Positions 1 through 8,484 of a stretch of 64,000 nt of DNA are shown here, in pieces. The position numbers and the translations under genes were made by a program. Positions within the stretch are counted from its first letter, which is position 1; each line of letters starts with the position of its first letter. The notes under the pieces are model-generated. The model saw only the letters and a list, made by a program, of their open reading frames with translations. It was not told the origin of the DNA and made no database searches. The stretch is from CALMKX01 sp036274895 (GTDB lineage Bacteria > Acidobacteriota > Thermoanaerobaculia > Multivoradales > SZUA-115): NCBI GenBank assembly GCA_036274895.1, contig DASUEU010000051.1, positions 124,001-188,000 of the forward strand. Reading direction: 5' to 3'.

Positions 1-321
1 GAGGCCCTGCGCACGCCGATCTTCTCCGAGGAGATCCTGCCCACCCGGCTGGCCTACGGCTGGATGAGCTTCTACCACCACCGGCTGATCAAGCTGGCCC
101 GGCGCCGCCGGACGCTCGGCATCTACGGCCACCGCAACGTCGGCTGGCGCCTGTTCATCAAGACCGCCACCCTCGGCCGCACCGGCGGCATGCCGATGCT
201 GCGCTCGGGCATCAGGGTGTGGCTGCGGGCGGAGTGGGAGACCTTCCTCGCGGGCCTGGGCAAGCGGCCGAAGAAGCCGGTGGCGAAGCCCATGGTGGCG
301 CAGCCGGAGATGGCGTCGTAG
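1..321 (+). CDS. 3' end of an unidentified protein (5' part outside window)
   Basis: Frame 1 is open from the left edge to a TAG at 319-321 and gives the last 106 residues of a longer protein. An in-frame ATG at 64 is probably internal, because the reading frame runs upstream of it without a stop. The tail is rich in Arg, Lys, Trp and Tyr (motifs ILPTRLAYGW and RRRRTLGIYG), ends in a Pro/Lys-rich stretch, and has no clear membrane segment. I do not recognise the family. A C-terminal region of a radical-SAM or B12-binding type protein was considered but has no diagnostic motif here. The stop codon lies inside a GTAGGGG repeat motif, so the native 3' end may have been altered by repeat insertion. 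It converges on the minus-strand gene ending at 412. Confidence 0.55.
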   Translation, partial: EALRTPIFSEEILPTRLAYGWMSFYHHRLIKLARRRRTLGIYGHRNVGWRLFIKTATLGRTGGMPMLRSGIRVWLRAEWETFLAGLGKRPKKPVAKPMVAQPEMAS

Positions 322-343
322 GGGCAGGCCCCCGTGCCTGCCC
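318..343. repeat. Short palindromic repeat unit 1 (GTAGGGG type)
   Basis: GTAGGGG is followed by an 8-bp inverted repeat (GGGCAGGC at 322-329, GCCTGCCC at 336-343). The TAG in GTAGGGG is the stop codon of the upstream plus-strand gene. It sits just before a second, longer unit that begins with the same GTAGGGG string, which suggests a REP-like pair. Confidence 0.55.
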
Positions 344-350
344 TCCGGTC

Positions 351-415
351 GTAGGGGCGGACCAACGTGTGCGCCCACCGGGGCGAAGAGGGCGGACACG
401 TTGGTCCGCCCCTAC
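351..415. repeat. REP-like palindromic repeat unit 2
   Basis: Perfect 20-bp inverted arms lie at 351-370 (starting GTAGGGGCGGACC) and 396-415. The pairing continues inward for several more bases with one mismatch, around a ~15-base loop. Such GTAGGGGCGG...CCGCCCCTAC palindromes are dispersed in many high-GC genomes. The right arm contains the TAG stop codon (412-414, minus strand) of the thiamine-diphosphate enzyme gene. The structure could also act as a bidirectional terminator between the two convergent genes, although no T-tract follows. Confidence 0.75.
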
Positions 416-2148
416 ATCGAGAGAGATCCCTTCCGGAAATCCGTCTTCGCCAGGTGGGCGTTGATCAGCACCGGCCGGCCGCCGGCGGCGAGGCGGCGGG
501 CCTCGGCCAGGGTCGCCTCGACCTGGTCCGGCCGGGTCAGCAGCAGGCCCTCGCCACCCAGCCCCTGCGCGGCCACGTGGTAATCCGAGCGGGCCAGCTC
601 GGTGCCCACCGCATCCCCCAGCATCTCCACCTGCTCGCGGGCGATCTGTGCCCACGAGGCGTCGTTGCCGACCACCGCGATCACCGGCAGCCGGTGACGG
701 GCGAAGGTGTCGAAGTCGGCCAGCGAGAGACCGGCGGCGCCGTCTCCCCACAGCAGCCAGACCTCCGAGCCCGGCCGGCAGAGCTGGGCCGCCAGGGCGA
801 ATCCGGCGCCCACGCCCAACGTGCCGAAGGCTCCCGGATCGAGCCAACACAGGGGGGCTCGGGGCCGCACCACGTAGGAGGCCGTGGCCACGAAGTCCCC
901 GCCGTCCGCCACCAGCACCGAAGCGTCCGGCAAGCCGGCCTCGATAGCTCGGCACAGGGCCAGGGGATTGACCCCCTGCCCCGCCGGCGCCGACGCGGCG
1001 TCGGCCGCGATCTTCGCCTCCCGGGCCTGGTCGCGGCCGGTCAGCTCGGCGAGCCAGGAGCCGAAGCGCTCCGGCTCACCGCCGGCCGCCTCGGCGAGGG
1101 CGACCAGGAACAGCCCCGGGTCGGCCAGCACGCCCAGGGTCGGCCGCAGGTTCAGGCGCAGGTCGTGGGCCGACCGGTTGACGGCGATCACCGTCTTGCC
1201 CCGCACGTGGCTGCCGTAGTCGAGCCGGAAATCGCTCGGGAAGCCGGCCAGCAGCACCAGGTCGGCCTCCTTCAAGGCCGAGCGCCGCTCGTGGCGCAGC
1301 TGGAGGCGGCTGGCCTGGCCGAGCAGGCCCCGCGCCATGCCGCCGAGGTAGACCGGCACGCCGAGCCGGACGACCGCCGCGGCGACCTCCTCGGCGGCCT
1401 GGGGCTCTGACATGGCCTGGCTGCCGAGGATCAACAGCGGCCGCTTCGCCTTTGAAAGCAGGGTCGCGGCCTTGCGGACCTGACCGGAGGACGGCGCCAC
1501 CGGCGGCACCGCCGCCCTCTCGATGTCCCGTTCCCGCCGGGGGCTCTTGAAGGTGCGGTCGAGGTGCCAGGCGAGGTAGCGCTTCTGGAGCGCCTCGGCG
1601 AGGTTGCGGGCCGGCCGGTCGGTCTTCGCCGCGTACCAGCTGCGCACCATCGCCTCGGGGTAGAGCAGGTCCACCGGACACTCGACGAACACCGGCCCCG
1701 GCACTCCGGAGCGGGCCACGGCGAAGGCGTCCACCACGGCCCGTGGGAGGTCACGGATTCGCTCGACGAAGAAGGCCGCCTTGACGTGGGGCTTGACCAG
1801 GGGCCGCTGGTCGATGTCCTGGAGGGCACCGCGGCCCTTGAGCACGGTGGCCGTGGCGCCGCCGAAGAGCACCAGGGGGGACTGGGCCAGCTGGGCGTTC
1901 TTGAGCGCCGTGATGGTGTTGGTCACCCCCGGGCCGGCGGTCACCACCGCCACCCCCGGGACCCCGGTCAACCGCGCCGTGGCGTCCGCCGCGAACACCG
2001 CCGTGGCCTCGTGGCGCACGTCCACCACCGTCAAGCCGCAGTGCTTGGCGCCGACCAGGATCGGCGAGACGTGGCCGCCGCAGAGGGTGAAGACGAAACG
2101 AACGCCCTGGCGCTCGAGCTCGCGGGCGACCAGGTCGCCGCCGCTCAC
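412..2148 (-). CDS. Thiamine-diphosphate-dependent enzyme, acetolactate synthase / 2-hydroxyacyl-CoA lyase superfamily
   Basis: 578 residues, the usual length for this superfamily. The N-terminal pyrimidine-binding domain carries the catalytic glutamate of the thiamine ylide relay (E47 in VRHEATAVF). The central domain has the Rossmann-like fold region, and the C-terminal domain has the diphosphate/Mg motif GDG (about residues 465-467, WGDGAAG) followed by VGND. Overall it resembles ILVBL-type acetolactate-synthase-like proteins more than biosynthetic IlvB. There is no regulatory subunit gene nearby, so a role in branched-chain amino acid synthesis is not supported. C-C bond lyase or ligase chemistry on 2-oxo or 2-hydroxyacyl substrates is inferred. 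The GTG start overlaps the stop of the upstream thioesterase gene as GTGA, which suggests translational coupling. The substrate cannot be read from sequence. Confidence 0.85.
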   Translation of the reverse strand: MSGGDLVARELERQGVRFVFTLCGGHVSPILVGAKHCGLTVVDVRHEATAVFAADATARLTGVPGVAVVTAGPGVTNTITALKNAQLAQSPLVLFGGATATVLKGRGALQDIDQRPLVKPHVKAAFFVERIRDLPRAVVDAFAVARSGVPGPVFVECPVDLLYPEAMVRSWYAAKTDRPARNLAEALQKRYLAWHLDRTFKSPRRERDIERAAVPPVAPSSGQVRKAATLLSKAKRPLLILGSQAMSEPQAAEEVAAAVVRLGVPVYLGGMARGLLGQASRLQLRHERRSALKEADLVLLAGFPSDFRLDYGSHVRGKTVIAVNRSAHDLRLNLRPTLGVLADPGLFLVALAEAAGGEPERFGSWLAELTGRDQAREAKIAADAASAPAGQGVNPLALCRAIEAGLPDASVLVADGGDFVATASYVVRPRAPLCWLDPGAFGTLGVGAGFALAAQLCRPGSEVWLLWGDGAAGLSLADFDTFARHRLPVIAVVGNDASWAQIAREQVEMLGDAVGTELARSDYHVAAQGLGGEGLLLTRPDQVEATLAEARRLAAGGRPVLINAHLAKTDFRKGSLSM

Positions 2149-2579
2149 GGCCGGGAACCGCCCTGGGAGGCGCTACCGCGCGGCGCGAGCACGTGGCGTT
2201 CGAGCACGAAGCAGGTGAAGACGCCGTGGAAGACCTCTTCGTCGGTCCGGAACACCGAGACCCGCACCCGCTGCTTGCGCGCCGTCCCTTCGTTGGGCTC
2301 CAGCCGGGCCTCCGCCCGCAGGGTCTCCCCCACCCGCACCGGCATCAGGAAGCGCACCTCGGCAGCCCCCAGCACCACGTTGGGATGGTTGACCGCCAGC
2401 ATCGCCGCGTGGTCCGCGAGGCCGAAGACGAAGCCGCCGTGCAGCAGGCCGGCCTCGTCCACACCCATCTCGGGCAGGGTGGTCAGGTCCACCCGCGCGG
2501 CACCCATCTCCATCGAGACCGGGTGCCCGCACAGACGGGGATCGATGGCGAGATGGGTGCGGGGCGTCGGCTCGGCCAC
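2145..2579 (-). CDS. Hotdog-fold thioesterase, PaaI-like
   Basis: 144 residues, typical of a single hotdog domain. The central helix segment LLHGGFVFGLADHAAMLAVN contains the HGG motif of acyl-CoA thioesterases of the PaaI/YbgC group. The beta strands that follow (VRFLMPVRVGETLRAEARL) fit the fold. It probably hydrolyses acyl-CoA or another acyl thioester in the cytoplasm. It is followed with a 4-base overlap by the thiamine-diphosphate enzyme. It lies 45 bp after the pyrroline-carboxylate dehydrogenase, so the three may be co-transcribed. Coupling to a TPP-dependent acyl-CoA lyase/synthase is suggestive but unproven, and the acyl substrate is unknown. Confidence 0.82.
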   Translation of the reverse strand: MAEPTPRTHLAIDPRLCGHPVSMEMGAARVDLTTLPEMGVDEAGLLHGGFVFGLADHAAMLAVNHPNVVLGAAEVRFLMPVRVGETLRAEARLEPNEGTARKQRVRVSVFRTDEEVFHGVFTCFVLERHVLAPRGSASQGGSRP

Positions 2580-2624
2580 GGCGCGAAGACCTGTTCGGAA
2601 GAACCGGCCGGATTATGCCACAGC

Positions 2625-4248
<1,624 letters not shown>

Positions 4249-4256
<8 letters not shown>

Positions 4257-4623
4257 CTCCCATCCTCCATGCCGCCCAGGCGAAGAGCGTGAAGCCGATG
4301 ATCAAGAGCACCCCGCCGATCGGGGTGATCGCACCCAACCAGCGGGGCGAGCCCAGGGCCAGGGCCGCGACGGTGCCCGAGAAGACCAGGGCGCCGAGCG
4401 ACAGACAGAGCCCGGCGCCCCGAACGAGCCCCGGAGCTAACCGCCCGGCAGCGAGGCCGAGGGCGAGCAAGCCGAGGCTGGCGATGAACCAATAACGGAC
4501 GGCCGTCTCCCACAAGGCGAGGGAGCGGGCGTCCAGGCGAGAGGCGAGGCCGTGGGCGCCGAAGGCTCCGGCGGCCACACCGACGGCGCACCCCAACGCA
4601 CCGATTGCGAGCCAGGGGCGCAT
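4249..4623 (-). CDS. DUF423 family small membrane protein
   Basis: 124 residues with four hydrophobic segments (about 4-24, 39-60, 66-90 and 96-117). It has the DUF423 signature AAGAFGAHGL near the N-terminus and WETAVRYWFIASLGLLALG. These proteins (YwdK/YgdD type) are inner-membrane proteins of unknown function, found across bacteria. It lies four bases after the small conserved gene upstream and overlaps the pyrroline-carboxylate dehydrogenase start, so it looks like part of one operon. The family call is firm; the function is not known. Confidence 0.88.
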
Positions 4624-4627
4624 GCGT

Positions 4628-4909
4628 TTACGGAGTCTCGATCTCGCCGAGCCGGCGGATCGAGGCCACGGCGTCCCGCGGCACCACCACCCGGGCGTGG
4701 CGGGCCCAATGGCCCACCTGGGCCGCGCGGCTCACCCACTCCGACTTGGAACGGCCACCTTCGCCGTCCTGGTGGCGGTCGGCGTCGAGCAGGATCACGT
4801 CGCCGCCGATCACGTCGTCGCAGCGGCCGATCCAGATCTCCGGCCCCGGGGTGTCCACCACCACGGTGATGCCGTGGAGGGGGTCCTTGTTCTGGTGAAA
4901 GGTCCCCAT
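4628..4909 (-). CDS. Small conserved hypothetical protein next to bacilliredoxin
   Basis: 93 residues, soluble, starting MGTFHQNKDPLHGITVVVDT, with a charged middle (LLDADRHQDGEGG) and the segment SEWVSRAAQVGHWARHARVV. I do not recognise a catalytic motif. The composition is unlike the GC-driven antisense ORFs around it (mixed acidic, aromatic and His content). It starts nine bases after the bacilliredoxin stop and ends four bases before DUF423, so it is almost certainly a real operon gene. A small beta-rich binding protein is possible, but no function is assigned. Confidence 0.75.
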   Translation of the reverse strand: MGTFHQNKDPLHGITVVVDTPGPEIWIGRCDDVIGGDVILLDADRHQDGEGGRSKSEWVSRAAQVGHWARHARVVVPRDAVASIRRLGEIETP

Positions 4910-4918
4910 GCCGCCCGC

Positions 4919-5365
4919 TCAGGCCACCGGCGCGGCCATCTGGGGCGCACCACAGTGGCGCTCGAAGGCGGTCATCAGGTCGTCGGCGATCTGGGTGGCG
5001 TCGCGACCCTCGATGCGGTGGCGGGGCACGAAGTGCACCAGCTCGCCGTCCTTGAACAGGGCGAAGCAGGGACTCGAAGGGGGGATGTCGGCGAAGTAGC
5101 CACGGGCGCGGGCGGTGGCCTCGACGTCCTGGCCGGCGAAGACGGTGCCCAGGCGGTCGGGGCGGGCGGCTCCGGCGAGGGCCAGGCGCACCCCCGGGCG
5201 AGCTGCCCCGGCGGCGCAGCCGCAGACCGAGTTGACCACCACCAGGGTGGTGCCTTCCTTCTCGGCCATGAAGCTCTCGACGTCTTCGGCGGTACGCAAC
5301 TCGGAGATGCCGAGGGTGGTGAGCTCCTCGCGCATCGGCTTGACCATCAACTCGGGGTAGGGCAT
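4919..5365 (-). CDS. BrxA/BrxB family bacilliredoxin
   Basis: 148 residues, the standard length for the bacilliredoxin family (YphP/YqiW). Its active-site CGC motif (C48-G49-C50 in VVNSVCGCAAG) lies in a thioredoxin-like fold, with the typical PPSSPCFALFKDGELVHFVPRH segment later. Family members remove bacillithiol from S-bacillithiolated proteins and so restore redox-modified cysteines in the cytoplasm. It is the first gene of the minus-strand run down to 412 and has a strong AGGAGG ribosome binding site five bases before the ATG. Bacillithiol biosynthesis genes are not in the window, so the thiol partner in this organism is inferred from family knowledge. Confidence 0.9.
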   Translation of the reverse strand: MPYPELMVKPMREELTTLGISELRTAEDVESFMAEKEGTTLVVVNSVCGCAAGAARPGVRLALAGAARPDRLGTVFAGQDVEATARARGYFADIPPSSPCFALFKDGELVHFVPRHRIEGRDATQIADDLMTAFERHCGAPQMAAPVA

Positions 5366-5418
5366 GGCAACCTCCTGGTCGGCGGGATGCTGGGGATGTT
5401 GGGTCGGGAGGCGGCGCC

Positions 5419-5450
5419 AGAATGCCGGAGGCGCGCGCCTCCGGCATTCT
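5419..5450. terminator. 32-bp perfect palindrome, terminator-like hairpin
   Basis: Perfect 16+16 bp inverted repeat (AGAATGCCGGAGGCGC and its complement) between the DUF1579 gene end (5470) and the bacilliredoxin start (5365). It could form a very stable hairpin downstream of the DUF1579 gene. No T-tract follows on either strand, so it is either a factor-assisted terminator or another dispersed palindromic repeat. Confidence 0.55.
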
Positions 5451-5469
5451 ACCCGAGACAGGAGGCGGA

Positions 5470-6072
5470 TCAGGGCTTCTTGCGGGTGGCCACCAGCTCC
5501 ATGACCTTGGCCTCGGTCCCCGAGGCGTCGATCATGAACATCTCCATCTTGTAGGAGTCGGGGCCGAGCATGGTGGTGACGTTGCGGGTCTTGACCTTGG
5601 GTCCGCCCATGGGGTCGAGCATCTCGGAGTGGAGGGTGTGGACCTTGCCGCCCTCCGAGCAGTCTCCCTGCATGAACATCACCCCGGTGCCCATGCTGTC
5701 CACCCAGGTGCTGACGTACTGCTTGGCCAGGTTGTCGTAGCCGTCGAGGCCATGCCCCTCGAAGGGCATGCCGCCCATGTCGCCCGTGTAGGTGGACTCC
5801 AGATAGCGGCCACCCAGGATCCAGCGCGCCTCGGACCGGCCTTTCGACTCGGTGGGAGGTGCTCCCGGAACCATCCAGCTCTTGACCGAGGTGTCCCAGC
5901 TGCCGGCCAGGTGATCGAGGTGCTTGTGGTGCTCACCGGGTGAGATCGCCGCTAGCAGTTCCGGCGGCATCGCCGGCGCGCCTCCCTCCGCCGGTGCCTG
6001 GGCTCCGGCGCCGAGGGCGGCCAGCAACGGGGCCACGCACAAGATTGTCATCGCGAGCCGAGTCTTCGTCAT
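5470..6072 (-). CDS. Secreted DUF1579 family protein
   Basis: 200 residues from the ATG at 6072, chosen because an AAGGAGGT ribosome binding site lies seven bases upstream and a signal peptide follows at once (KTRLAMTILCVAPLLAALGA, cleavage predicted after AQA near residue 26). The mature part matches DUF1579: HLDHLAGSWDTSVKSW, GRSEARWILGGRYLESTYTG and GHGLDGYDNLAKQYVSTWVD, a lipocalin-like beta-barrel domain of unknown function. The frame stays open upstream without a ribosome binding site, which would give a spurious longer protein. It is probably periplasmic or extracellular. It appears monocistronic, flanked by hairpins on its downstream side and an unstructured gap of ~120 bp up to the heme A synthase. 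Confidence 0.85.
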   Translation of the reverse strand: MTKTRLAMTILCVAPLLAALGAGAQAPAEGGAPAMPPELLAAISPGEHHKHLDHLAGSWDTSVKSWMVPGAPPTESKGRSEARWILGGRYLESTYTGDMGGMPFEGHGLDGYDNLAKQYVSTWVDSMGTGVMFMQGDCSEGGKVHTLHSEMLDPMGGPKVKTRNVTTMLGPDSYKMEMFMIDASGTEAKVMELVATRKKP

Positions 6073-6078
6073 GACGAG

Positions 6079-6086
6079 ACCTCCTT
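6079..6086 (-). promoter_or_regulatory. Consensus ribosome binding site of the DUF1579 gene
   Basis: AAGGAGGT on the minus strand, complementary to the anti-Shine-Dalgarno sequence and seven bases before the ATG at 6072. It decides the start against the longer open frame. Confidence 0.75.
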
Positions 6087-6194
6087 CGATCCAATGGTTT
6101 GCCGGCGCCGGGCGCCGGTCCCCTGCCCTGCCTGGATGAACGGATCCTAACAGCCTGCCTCGCAACAGAGAACGGCGGCGGTGACTCGACTCCC

Positions 6195-7109
6195 TCAGGT
6201 CCGCAGGGGCGCGGTCAGTCGCTGGGCGCTCGCCAGCACCACGGCGATCCACAGCAGGTCCGCCAGCAACAGGTGCAGCATCTGGATGGGAATCGGCGCC
6301 AGCAGGGCAACGTTGACCAGCCCCAGGGCCAGCTGGCCCAGGACCAGCCAGGTCACCCACAGGTCGTGACGCGCGGAAGCCCCGGGGTGGCGGGGCCAGG
6401 GCTTGTGGTCGAAGAGCAGGAAGAGCCCCACGGCCACGGCCAGGAAGGGGTGGATGATCCGCAGCCGGACGAACACGTGGGCCGTGGGCGAGAGGTCCTG
6501 CCGCACCGCCTCGGCCAGGCTCTCGGCCGGGTAGAGGGTGTCCCCCAGGGCCGCGACGGCGCCGCTCGCGCCCACCAGGGCCAGGCCGATCAGGGCCAGC
6601 AGCACCCGCCGGCGCAGGGGCGCGGGGGCCGCCGCCCACGAGATCGCCCGGCCGCCGGCGGCGAAGTAGACCGTGAGGGAGAGGGCACCCAGGAGCAGGA
6701 AGGTATTGGCCAGGTGCACCGCCATCCAACCGGCCCGGGCCATGGAGTCGTTCACGCCCACCAACCGAAGCAGCACCAGCCCAGCCCCCACCAGGGCCTC
6801 GACCAGCTCCAGCAGCAGGGAGGCGAAGGCCGCCCGGCGGGCGCCGTGGCCCTTGGCGAACAGCCGGGTGGCCGCCACCCACATCACCAACACGGCCAGG
6901 AGGGCGAGGCCGCTGGTGAGCCGGTGGCTGTACTCGATGAGCTTGGCGAGGTCCGGGGCGCGCGGGATCACCTCGCCGTCGCACAGGGGCCAGTGGCTGC
7001 CGCACCCGGCCCCCGATCCCGAGGCGCGCACGAAGGCGCCCCAGAGAATCACGCCGAGGTTGTAGAGGAGGCAGACTTTGGCGAAGCGGAGGAAGCGCTC
7101 GGGGGTCAT
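6195..7109 (-). CDS. ctaA: Heme A synthase, CtaA/COX15 family
   Basis: 304 residues with about eight transmembrane helices. It oxidises the C8 methyl of heme O to the formyl group of heme A for cytochrome c oxidase. Heme ligands and conserved residues are visible: H39 in CGSHWPLCDG, H62 in IEYSHRL, the MAVHLANT segment, RIIHPFLAV and QMLHLLLAD. A cysteine pair (C36, C43) flanks the first extracytoplasmic motif, as in the CtaA subtype that needs a redox-active pair. The ATG at 7109 (MTPERFLRFAK) was chosen because the family begins just before helix 1; the open frame extends 43 codons further with non-family sequence. No clear ribosome binding site precedes it. No other oxidase assembly genes are adjacent. 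Confidence 0.9.
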   Translation of the reverse strand: MTPERFLRFAKVCLLYNLGVILWGAFVRASGSGAGCGSHWPLCDGEVIPRAPDLAKLIEYSHRLTSGLALLAVLVMWVAATRLFAKGHGARRAAFASLLLELVEALVGAGLVLLRLVGVNDSMARAGWMAVHLANTFLLLGALSLTVYFAAGGRAISWAAAPAPLRRRVLLALIGLALVGASGAVAALGDTLYPAESLAEAVRQDLSPTAHVFVRLRIIHPFLAVAVGLFLLFDHKPWPRHPGASARHDLWVTWLVLGQLALGLVNVALLAPIPIQMLHLLLADLLWIAVVLASAQRLTAPLRT

Positions 7110-7342
7110 CGGGGGGGAATCATAGCGTCGGAGGGCGCCACGGCCGCCCTCCAGTCCCAGCTGCCGGCAGACACCGAGCTGCCCGTCGAGGGCGGGGGGC
7201 GGTACCGGGGACGTTGATTCGCTGAACCGCCTCCTCACAGCTTCTCAGGCGAATGGAGCCGTAAGAGCGAGGGGCGCACCTCAGCCCGCATGCTCCGGAA
7301 CCACCTCGCCAAGCGCCCTACCCACACAAAGAACGGAAGAGC

Positions 7343-7450
7343 CTAGTTCCACAGCTCCTCGAGCGGGCCGATCTTGTAGACGTTACCGTTCCAGGCCGTC
7401 ATCGAGCCGCGATCGTGGAGCATACGGACTTCGATCACCTCCGAAGGCAT
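7343..7450 (-). pseudogene. Orphan RHS fragment
   Basis: A 35-codon frame on the minus strand encodes DRGSMTAWNGNVYKIGPLEELWN and then stops. The same segment occurs inside the large RHS gene at about 9683-9752 (DRGSMTGWNGNVYKVGPLEELWN). The ~70 bp DNA match has about nine differences and ends abruptly at AACTA, where the full gene continues with a Tyr codon and this copy has TAG. It looks like the leftover of an earlier or displaced RHS copy. Its ATG shares one base with the stop of the gene before it (TGATG). The ~230 bp between it and the heme A synthase start shows no gene. Confidence 0.7.
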
Positions 7451-7749
7451 CACTCGTCCGGGAAGAAGATTCTCCCGCTCCGGTACCAAATCCCCTCGGC
7501 ACTCCAATCGCCTGCACGCCGGAGAACCTGCACGCCCAAGGAAGCCACGTCCACCTCCCGGATCCGACAGTCCGGCCAGAAGACCTCGCCGTCACTGACA
7601 TCTGCTTCCACCAGCTCCCAACATCTCCCCTCCCTACTGGCCGCCACGCCGAAGTGGCGGTAGTAGCCCACGGCAACAGCCTCCTCCTCACCGTCTTCGA
7701 AGGAGATCGGTTCGTGGAGGTCGATGCAGAGAGTGATCCAATAGGTCAT
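7450..7749 (-). CDS. Small hypothetical protein in RHS locus, possible immunity protein
   Basis: 99 residues from an ATG at 7749; a TTG one codon earlier is an alternative start. It is acidic, with aromatic and Cys/Trp residues (ITLCIDLHEPISFEDGEEE, CWELVEADVSDGEVFWPDC), and has no signal peptide or membrane segment. Acidic small cytosolic proteins directly downstream of an RHS toxin are often immunity proteins, but I do not recognise a named immunity family. It starts right after the 207-residue gene and ends in a TGATG overlap with the RHS fragment. Local base composition is lower in GC than the flanks, consistent with acquired toxin-immunity cargo. Confidence 0.55.
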   Translation of the reverse strand: MTYWITLCIDLHEPISFEDGEEEAVAVGYYRHFGVAASREGRCWELVEADVSDGEVFWPDCRIREVDVASLGVQVLRRAGDWSAEGIWYRSGRIFFPDE

Positions 7750-7752
7750 CAA

Positions 7753-8376
7753 TCAGGCTGCCGCAGCAGCCAGCAGCCGCTGCGCGCTTCCTCCATCCAA
7801 GAAGCCGCTACCGCGTAAAGAGAAAGTGTCCCAGCCATTTGCTGTCGGGGCGACCAACCTTCCAGCACGCAGCCGGTAGCCACCGGGCCGCACCTGCCGC
7901 CGCGACCGCCTTTTCCCACGAACTGGCGGGCCAACGCCTCCGAGATTGTGGTACGAAGGCTGTTCCCCCAGCTCCTCGTACCGATCCCTCTCCCAGTACT
8001 TCGGCTCACTCAAGCCGCCAAACTCGTGGGTGAAAAAACAGCAAAAGCCCAGAGACCTGTCAGCTATCGTAACGTCATGAGAGTTGCAGAGATCTCGATC
8101 TATTGCCGCAAGGCGGTCCGCGTAGTAAGCGAAGAAGGGCTGGCGCGTATCTGCTGGGGCAAAGCGATAGCCCGGGACACAGAAGACAGCGGCATCGAAG
8201 GGGAGGCGCCCTTCAAGGCAATTCATTGCGTCAATTCCTTCTGCCGCCCATCTCCCCTCGCGGAAGAGTGGCTCGAAGCACTCTTGCCAGTCACGAAAGA
8301 AGTCGATGAACTCTCGTTTCGTCATGGCCCTCCAGGCCAAAGTGCTGTCCTCAAGCCACTCCTCTATGCTGACCAT
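7753..8376 (-). CDS. Hypothetical protein downstream of RHS tip, candidate immunity protein
   Basis: 207 residues from the ATG at 8376 (MVSIEEWLEDSTLAWRAMTK), with a weak GGGAGA upstream; the frame is open for 20 more codons. The N-terminal ~150 residues are acidic and rich in Trp and Phe (FIDFFRDWQECFEPLFREGR, FCVPGYRFAPADTRQPFFAY), with Cys-rich LGFCCFFTHEFGG, and no membrane segment. The last ~50 residues are basic and Gly/Arg-rich and differ in character. It begins ~110 bp after the RHS stop on the same strand, the usual place for a cognate immunity gene. The family is not recognised and the immunity role is inferred only from position. Confidence 0.55.
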   Translation of the reverse strand: MVSIEEWLEDSTLAWRAMTKREFIDFFRDWQECFEPLFREGRWAAEGIDAMNCLEGRLPFDAAVFCVPGYRFAPADTRQPFFAYYADRLAAIDRDLCNSHDVTIADRSLGFCCFFTHEFGGLSEPKYWERDRYEELGEQPSYHNLGGVGPPVRGKRRSRRQVRPGGYRLRAGRLVAPTANGWDTFSLRGSGFLDGGSAQRLLAAAAA

Positions 8377-8484
8377 CTGAGTATGTCTCCCGATTCTCCT
8401 ACTTAACGCAATAGAAGGTGGGAAATGTGCGCGCACTCACTCCGACTCTTCGCCCGCTGAGACTCGTCGCCGATAGCAGATGCC

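Noticed and set aside
6102..6118. 17-bp GC palindrome between the heme A synthase and DUF1579 genes as a terminator
   Set aside because: Short, no T-tract, and such GC palindromes are expected often by chance at this base composition.
7753..8009. Possible frameshift in the 207-residue RHS-locus gene, because another frame ends at 7749 with a TGATG junction to the next gene
   Set aside because: The main frame is uninterrupted and ends two bases before the next start codon, and its tail (GYRLRAGRLVAPTANGWDTF) reads as plausible protein. Homologs would be needed to decide.
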